Shown one piece after another: positions 59,447-64,000 of a DNA stretch of 64,000 bases. The notes under the pieces were generated by a model. It ran no database searches. It worked only from the letters and a program-made list of their open reading frames with translations, and had not been told where the DNA came from. A program made the translations under genes and the position numbers. The stretch's first letter is position 1. Each line of letters starts with the position of its first letter. Source of the stretch: an uncultured Enorma sp. (lineage in GTDB: Bacteria; Actinomycetota; Coriobacteriia; Coriobacteriales; Coriobacteriaceae); the NCBI GenBank assembly GCA_905210055.1, contig CAJLVH010000001.1, positions 12,521-76,520 of the forward strand. Reading direction: 5' to 3'.

Positions 59447-60793
59447 ATGGCACGCACAGTTATGGATGCGCGTGAAGAATCGCAGCGCTTGGCGCCGCGC
59501 CAGACGCTTTTTGTGGGCGTGACGCTCTTCTCGATGTTCTTCGGCGCGGGGAACCTTATCTTGCCTCCGCTGTTGGGTGTGCAGGCAGGAACGTCTGTGC
59601 TGCCGGCGTTCGGCGGCTTTCTCCTTACCGGTGTGGGGTTGCCGGTGCTCGGTATCGTAGCGGTTGCGCTCGCCGGCACCGTCCGCGAGCTCGTCGACCG
59701 CGTGCACCCTGTGTTCTCCCACATCTTCGTGGCAGCGGTGTATTTAGCGATCGGGCCGTGTCTTGCCATTCCCCGCACGTCATCCACGGCGTTCGAGATG
59801 CTGGCCCCGCTCTTGCCCGAAGGAACCCCGCTCGAGACGGTGCGCCTGGTGTTCTCCGTCGCGTTTTTCGCAGTTGCCTACCTGCTCGCCATGCACCCCG
59901 GCAGGCTCACGCGCTTTCTGGGCAAGATTACCGGTCCCGCGCTCATCCTGCTTATCGTCGCCGTAGTCGGTGCGGCACTTGCCTCGTTCGCAAGCGGGGG
60001 AGTCGCCGCCGCGCCCGCTCCCTCGGCGCCCTACGATGCCAATGCGCCCGTCCAGGGCTTCCTGACCGGATACCAGACGATGGACCTCCTTGCCTCCCTT
60101 ACATTCGGCATCGTGATCGCCACGAACATCAACGCGCTCGGCGTGACCGAGCCCGGGCGCGTCATGCGTACGGTGTGCGTTGCAGGCGTTATCGCAGGTG
60201 TGCTGCTCGTTGCCGTGTACGGCGGCCTGTGTTTGGTGGGCGCGGAGCTTTCCGCCCCGCTCGCAGGCGCCTCGAACGGCGCGGTGGTCATCACGGCCTC
60301 CGCAACGCTGCACTTTGGCGCGGTGGGAACGGTGGTCGTCGCGGCGATCTTCCTGCTCGCATGCCTGAACGTGTGCACGGGGCTTATCAGCTGCTGCGGC
60401 ACGTATTTCGCCGAAGAGCTGCCGCGCGTGCCCTACCGTGGGTGGGCAGCCGCCTTCGCCGTGGTTTCATGCATCATCTCGAACTTCGGGCTCGATGCGA
60501 TTCTCGCGTTCTCGGTTCCGCTGCTCAACGCTCTATATCCCATGGCGATCTGCCTTGTCGCCATGGGCATGCTGCACCGCGCGTGTGACCGTGTGCCGCT
60601 CGTCTGGCTCTTCGTGATCGTATTCGTAGGCGTGGTGAGCGCTTGTTCCGCCGTGCGCGACGCATTCGCACCGGCGGTATGGTTGCCGTTCGACGCGTTG
60701 CCGCTCGCCGACATGGGCCTCGGCTGGATCGCCCCCGCACTCGTGGGCGCCGCTGTGGGCGTGGTGGCATCGAAGCTCTGCAGCGCAAAATGA
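59447..60793 (+). CDS. brnQ: Branched-chain amino acid transporter BrnQ (LIVCS family)
   Basis: A 448-residue sodium- or proton-coupled permease with about 12 helices. The N-terminal segment LFVGVTLFSMFFGAGNLILP and the following AIGPCLAIPRTSSTAFEM are diagnostic. Imports leucine, isoleucine and valine. GGGGGA precedes the ATG. Follows pcrA by 75 bp. Confidence 0.95.
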   Translation: MARTVMDAREESQRLAPRQTLFVGVTLFSMFFGAGNLILPPLLGVQAGTSVLPAFGGFLLTGVGLPVLGIVAVALAGTVRELVDRVHPVFSHIFVAAVYLAIGPCLAIPRTSSTAFEMLAPLLPEGTPLETVRLVFSVAFFAVAYLLAMHPGRLTRFLGKITGPALILLIVAVVGAALASFASGGVAAAPAPSAPYDANAPVQGFLTGYQTMDLLASLTFGIVIATNINALGVTEPGRVMRTVCVAGVIAGVLLVAVYGGLCLVGAELSAPLAGASNGAVVITASATLHFGAVGTVVVAAIFLLACLNVCTGLISCCGTYFAEELPRVPYRGWAAAFAVVSCIISNFGLDAILAFSVPLLNALYPMAICLVAMGMLHRACDRVPLVWLFVIVFVGVVSACSAVRDAFAPAVWLPFDALPLADMGLGWIAPALVGAAVGVVASKLCSAK

Positions 60794-60838
60794 ACCCAGC
60801 GTGCCATGAACGGCCCACAGTAAAAAGACCCCCATCGA

Positions 60839-60898
60839 CTTTTTTACATGGCTCGATGCCCCTCTCACCAAGAATCCTTTTCAGGCCATGTAAAAAAG
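60839..60898. repeat. ATGTAAAA element, copy 3
   Basis: CTTTTTTACATGGC (60839-60852) and GCCATGTAAAAAAG (60885-60898) are perfect 14-bp arms; a further GTAAAAAG starts at 60820. Shares ATGTAAAAAAG and a CGCTG continuation with 4107-4137. Downstream of brnQ. Confidence 0.8.
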
Positions 60899-61054
60899 AC
60901 GCTGCGACAAAGTTACGGGGCGCATTTGTATGCGCTCACCGAAACGATGCCGGCGGCCACCGCGCGCCGTGCCACAATGGCAGATGGTTGAAATCTGCGT
61001 GCGCTGACGCATGGGCATGCGGCGCGCCCGATGGCTTCGTGAAAGGACGGCAAC

Positions 61055-62017
61055 ATGGCGGCGAACGACAAGCTTTTCATCGGTCTCGACGTGGGCGGCA
61101 CCTCCGTTAAGATGGGGCTTTTTGACGAACAGGGCGAATTGGTGGGTCGCGGGAGCGTGCCCACGCCGCCGCTCATCGATTCCGACGGCTACGCCGCTGT
61201 GACGGGCGGCATCACGAACGTCCTCGCCGCCGCGAGCGCTCAGGTCGAAAACGTCTACGGCATCGGCCTCGCCATCCCGTGTCCCGTGCCAGCGGACGGC
61301 GTCATTCGCATGCAGGCGAACATCCAGATCAATGCGCCCGGTCTCGAGGCAGCGCTCAAGCGCCATTGCCCCAATGCGACGGTCAAGTTCGAAAACGACG
61401 CGAATGCCGCCGCCATGGGCGAGTTGTGGGCAGGCGCGGCGCGCGGCCGCACGAGCTGCGTGTTCGTGACGATTGGCACGGGCGTGGGCGGTGGCATCGT
61501 CGTCGACGGACACGTGGTCTCGGGTATCGCGGGCGCGGGCGGCGAGATCGGTCATCTCTGCATGAATCCAGACGAAGAGCGCACCTGCGGCTGCGGTGGC
61601 AAGGGCCATCTCGAGCAGTACGCGTCTGCAACTGGCATCGTGACGAGCTATCTCAATGAATGCGAGAAGCGCGGTAGCCAGCCCGTGGAGCTCGATGGCC
61701 CCTCGGACTCCCGTTCCGTGTTTGCGGCCGCGAAGGCGGGCGACGAGGCCGCGTGGGCAGCCATCGACATCATGTGCGACTACCTGGGTCGCGCGCTTTC
61801 CATGATCGCGAACGTGGTCGATCCTGAGGCGTTCGTGCTGGGTGGCGGCACCTCGAATTCGTCCAACCTGTTCATGGACCGGCTCGAGGCGAGTTATCGG
61901 CGTTATGCCATCACCGTCACCGCGGACAAACCCATCGAGATTGCCTCGCTCAGCAACGACGCCGGCATCTACGGCGCGGCGTACGTGGCGCTGCAGGCAC
62001 AGGAGGATGCGCGCTAG
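61055..62017 (+). CDS. ROK-family sugar kinase (glucokinase-like)
   Basis: A 320-residue cytoplasmic kinase. ATP-binding loops FIGLDVGGTSVKMG (N-terminus) and TIGTGVGGGIV, catalytic Asp in ENDANAAAMGE, and the ROK signature GEIGHLCMNPDEERTCGCGG. The zinc-binding motif is incomplete: the usual GCxE reads GHLE, so one Cys ligand is His. Glucose is the commonest substrate for this subgroup; N-acetylated or other sugars are possible. AAGGACGG precedes the ATG. Confidence 0.93.
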   Translation: MAANDKLFIGLDVGGTSVKMGLFDEQGELVGRGSVPTPPLIDSDGYAAVTGGITNVLAAASAQVENVYGIGLAIPCPVPADGVIRMQANIQINAPGLEAALKRHCPNATVKFENDANAAAMGELWAGAARGRTSCVFVTIGTGVGGGIVVDGHVVSGIAGAGGEIGHLCMNPDEERTCGCGGKGHLEQYASATGIVTSYLNECEKRGSQPVELDGPSDSRSVFAAAKAGDEAAWAAIDIMCDYLGRALSMIANVVDPEAFVLGGGTSNSSNLFMDRLEASYRRYAITVTADKPIEIASLSNDAGIYGAAYVALQAQEDAR

Positions 62018-62028
62018 AACCGCTCGGA

Positions 62029-62061
62029 TGTCCCAAAAAGGGACAGGAGCGTTTTGGGACA
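62029..62061. repeat. Family B 33-bp hairpin element, copy 3
   Basis: TGTCCCAAAAAGGGACAGG followed by AGCGTTTTGGGACA; two changes from copy 1. Occupies the gap between the convergent ROK kinase and FadR-type regulator genes and could terminate either. Confidence 0.92.
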
Positions 62062-62071
62062 TCCGCCTGGG

Positions 62072-62752
62072 TTAGAGCTGGTCGAAGTAATCGGGGAAGG
62101 CGTCGGTCACGGCGCGATACTCGGAGAACATGAGGTGCGCGTGCGCGATGGCGAGGAAGTTCGCTTCCTCGGGGTCGCGATCCATGATTGCCTGGAGCAT
62201 CTGGTGATGCTGGGTCATGATGTTGCTCCAGTCGAGACCCTTCACTTGCGTGCGAAGCCAGCGGAACCGCTGGAGGTGCGTGTTGTGGGCCTCGAGCGTC
62301 GTCCAGATGGTATGGCGGCCGGCGATGTTGAAGATCGCCTGGTGGAATTCGTTGTCGTATTCGAAGAACGCGCGGGCATCGTTCGCAGTGAGGGCTTTCT
62401 CCTGTGCAGCGATGATCTTCTCGAAGGTCGCCTTCCCCTCGTCGGTGAGTCGGGCGCAGCATTCCCTGATGACGCAGCTCTCGAGGTGTTCGCGCATGAA
62501 GCGTGCGTCTTCAGCGCGGTGCAGGTCGATGCGCGAGACGTACGTGCCGCTTTGCGGAATGGTGTAGACGAGGCCGAGCTCAGAGAGCCGCACGAGCGCC
62601 TCGCGCACCGGCGTGCGACCAAGAGCGAACTGTTCTTCCAGATCGCGAACCGAGAGCTTCTGCCCGGGCGTGAGGTCGCAGTAGATGATGTCTTGCCGCA
62701 GCTTGTGATAGGCGATATGGGAAAGCGGCTGGTAGCCTGAGTTCTCGGTCAT
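62072..62752 (-). CDS. GntR-family regulator, FadR/FCD subgroup
   Basis: A 226-residue regulator: winged helix (about 10-75; LSVRDLEEQFALGRTPVREA) then an all-helical FCD effector domain with metal-binding features (EYDNEFHQAIF and two later His, HHQML and AHAHLMF). ATG at 62752 after AAAGG. FCD regulators often sense uronates, lactate or related acids. It is divergent from a fructuronate reductase-like gene, which it most likely controls, with a TTGGT-TT-ACCAA site in between. Confidence 0.93.
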   Translation of the reverse strand: MTENSGYQPLSHIAYHKLRQDIIYCDLTPGQKLSVRDLEEQFALGRTPVREALVRLSELGLVYTIPQSGTYVSRIDLHRAEDARFMREHLESCVIRECCARLTDEGKATFEKIIAAQEKALTANDARAFFEYDNEFHQAIFNIAGRHTIWTTLEAHNTHLQRFRWLRTQVKGLDWSNIMTQHHQMLQAIMDRDPEEANFLAIAHAHLMFSEYRAVTDAFPDYFDQL

Positions 62753-62828
62753 GATATGCCTTTCGTGGTGCGGCCAGGCGCGAGAGGTGGCAATTCGCGA
62801 CCCCATTTTAGCGCACTGTTATACCAGT

Positions 62829-62840
62829 TTGGTTTACCAA
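62829..62840. promoter_or_regulatory. FadR-type operator half-sites
   Basis: TTGGT and ACCAA separated by 2 bp: the classical TTGGT-N-ACCAA type bound by FadR-subfamily GntR proteins. On the minus strand a TATAAC box lies just downstream (near 62819), so binding would autoregulate. Confidence 0.5.
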
Positions 62841-62974
62841 GCACATTCGGCGGCGCATTTCGGATGCGCGCGATGCAGGGCGCTCGGTGTCCGATCTGCG
62901 ACGTAGACGGGGTTGCTTATTGCTCTTCTAGGTGCATGGTCGCGGAGGGACCGAGAACCCCGGAATACGACAAG

Positions 62975-63089
62975 TGATATATCAACTGATAATAGAACGC
63001 TACTCAGCGGTGAGAATCGACTGTCTACAAATGAATAATCAGGAAAAATGCTTGCGTGCGTTTGAGCGGGTTTCAATCTGATATATTAG
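62975..63089 (+). promoter_or_regulatory. Regulatory region of the fructuronate reductase-like gene
   Basis: TGATATATCA (62975-62984) is a perfect palindrome and CTGATATATTAG (about 63078-63089) is a near copy, 100 bp apart, which could support looping by one regulator. TTGAGC (63062-63067) and TATTAG (63084-63089), 16 bp apart, are a candidate promoter. No other gene is convincing between 62753 and 63203. Confidence 0.45.
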
Positions 63090-63203
63090 ACACTAGTTCG
63101 CTTTGGGGGAGACGATTCTCCATTTCGGCTGGTATCCAGCATCAACGTGGATGGTATCGAAGAGGCGCGTGTGCCGCGGCTTCGAACGATGGGAGTTGTT
63201 CGT

Positions 63204-64000
63204 ATGGTTTCGCTGAAGCAATGGCAGCAGTCCCGTGATGAACTTGCGAATATGGGGGTGAAGCTCCCCGCATTCGACGTCGACGCCACCCGCGAGGCCG
63301 GCTTGAAGCAGCCACGTTGGATCCATTTCGGCGGCGGTAACCTCTACCGCGCCTTCCATGCCGAGATCGCCCAGGATGTCATGGATGCTGGCGAGCTCGA
63401 TCGCGGCCTCGTGGTGGTCGAGACGTTCAGCCCCTTCACCATCGATGAGGTCTACGCGCCCTACGACCAGAACATCCTGCAGGTCATCATGCATGAGGAT
63501 GGCACGCTCGACGAGCGCGTCCTTGCGAGCACCGCGGCATCGTTTTTCTGCAACACCAAGCGCCCAGAGCACTATGAGCAGGTCAAGGCCTACTTTGAGA
63601 GCGACGAGCTGCAGCTTGCCACCTTCACCATTACGGAGAAGGGCTATGCCCTCAAGAACGCTGCGGGTGAGTTTTTCGGCTACGTGGCCGACGAGATCGC
63701 GAACGGTCCTGCGGCAGCGGCGAGTACCATGGGCATCGTCGCGGCGCTCCTGCTTGCACGCTATAATGCCAGCGCTGCTCCTATTGCCCTCGTTTCGACC
63801 GATAACTTCTCGCAGAACGGCCGCCGCTTCCGCGACGCCGTCCTTGCCGTGGCCGAGGGCTGGCTCAAGGCTGGCCATGTTGAGCAGGGCTTCATCGACT
63901 ATGTGAGCGACGAGGGCTGCGTGAGCTTCCCCTGGTCCATGATCGACCGCATTACCCCGAACCCCGCCGAGGACGTTGCCAAGACGCTTGCGGACGAGGG
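63204..64000 (+). CDS. Mannitol dehydrogenase-family oxidoreductase (fructuronate reductase-like), 3' truncated by window
   Basis: The first 265 residues of a polyol/uronate NAD-dependent dehydrogenase. Start at 63204 with GGGAG 8 nt upstream; an in-frame ATG at 63189 is an alternative. Seen are WIHFGGGNLYRAFHAEIAQD (N-terminal Rossmann entry), ALVSTDNFSQNG (family motif around the conserved Asp-Asn) and SFPWSMIDRITP, the pre-catalytic segment. Members reduce fructuronate or tagaturonate, or oxidise mannitol. The adjacent FCD-type regulator favours uronate metabolism. The gene runs off the window end; the catalytic Lys lies beyond it. Confidence 0.9.
   Translation, partial: MVSLKQWQQSRDELANMGVKLPAFDVDATREAGLKQPRWIHFGGGNLYRAFHAEIAQDVMDAGELDRGLVVVETFSPFTIDEVYAPYDQNILQVIMHEDGTLDERVLASTAASFFCNTKRPEHYEQVKAYFESDELQLATFTITEKGYALKNAAGEFFGYVADEIANGPAAAASTMGIVAALLLARYNASAAPIALVSTDNFSQNGRRFRDAVLAVAEGWLKAGHVEQGFIDYVSDEGCVSFPWSMIDRITPNPAEDVAKTLADE

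Overview
This 64 kb window is GC-rich bacterial chromosome. Codon use, Tat lipoprotein signals of the SRRQFVGG type, a short SRP RNA and gene content (PfkA with PKTIDND, alternative-type DXS, BioY, NCS2 permease, Bce-type kinase) fit an anaerobic gut member of the Coriobacteriia (Collinsella/Olsenella-like). That placement is inference; no rRNA is present. Two tRNA-Ser genes, one tRNA-Arg(ACG), serS, gluQ-type synthetase, purH, xpt, proC, pcrA and uppP indicate core chromosome, not a plasmid or prophage. No integrase, transposase or CRISPR array is visible.

Layout. 1-2.2 kb: triosephosphate-isomerase-like gene, GntR/UTRA regulator, tRNA-Ser(UGA). 2.2-4.5 kb: a TadA-glycerate kinase fusion and the SRP RNA. 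4.5-8.3 kb: heterodimeric ABC exporter. 8.3-10.9 kb: a repeat-rich leader, a small GntR regulator and an ABC-2 transporter. 11-16 kb: flavodoxin, phosphofructokinase, aminotransferase and DXS. 16-20 kb: a response regulator-ABC ATPase-microprotein-permease-histidine kinase cassette. 20-25 kb: xpt-permease, a Cys-rich protein, proC, an SPFH protein and bioY. 25-37 kb: uncharacterised membrane and TPR proteins, serS, tRNA-Arg, tRNA-Ser(GCU), a GluQ-type synthetase, a frameshifted DUF2207 gene and purH. 37-41 kb: Bce-like two-component system, universal stress protein and uppP. 41-56 kb: a peptide-use region (M20 peptidase, MFS carrier, then a nine-gene minus-strand Opp/Dpp operon with two binding proteins, prolyl oligopeptidase and two amidohydrolases). 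56-64 kb: pcrA, brnQ, ROK sugar kinase, FadR-type regulator and the start of a mannitol-dehydrogenase-family (fructuronate reductase-like) gene cut by the window end.

The most striking feature is a set of dispersed palindromic elements that conventional gene calling would miss. At least four families recur: a CCCCAGGGG/TTTTTCGACAT palindrome (about 4.0, 24.3 and 36.9 kb), a 33-bp TGTCCC...GGGACA hairpin (17.9, 39.4 and 62.0 kb), a GGGGACGGG element (6.1, 10.85, 43.0 and 58.4 kb) and an ATGTAAAA element (4.1, 10.9 and 60.8 kb). Two copies of the GGGGACGGG family lie in frame inside proteins: one in the ABC exporter, and one in PcrA with 41-bp perfect inverted arms. They behave like Rickettsia palindromic elements or REP/RAYT-type repeats, sometimes supplying stop codons, promoter parts or protein segments. 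Other notable items are the TadA-glycerate kinase fusion, a translationally coupled 26-residue membrane peptide in the ABC cassette, an amidohydrolase lacking its metal motif, and a candidate structured RNA upstream of the gluQ-type gene.
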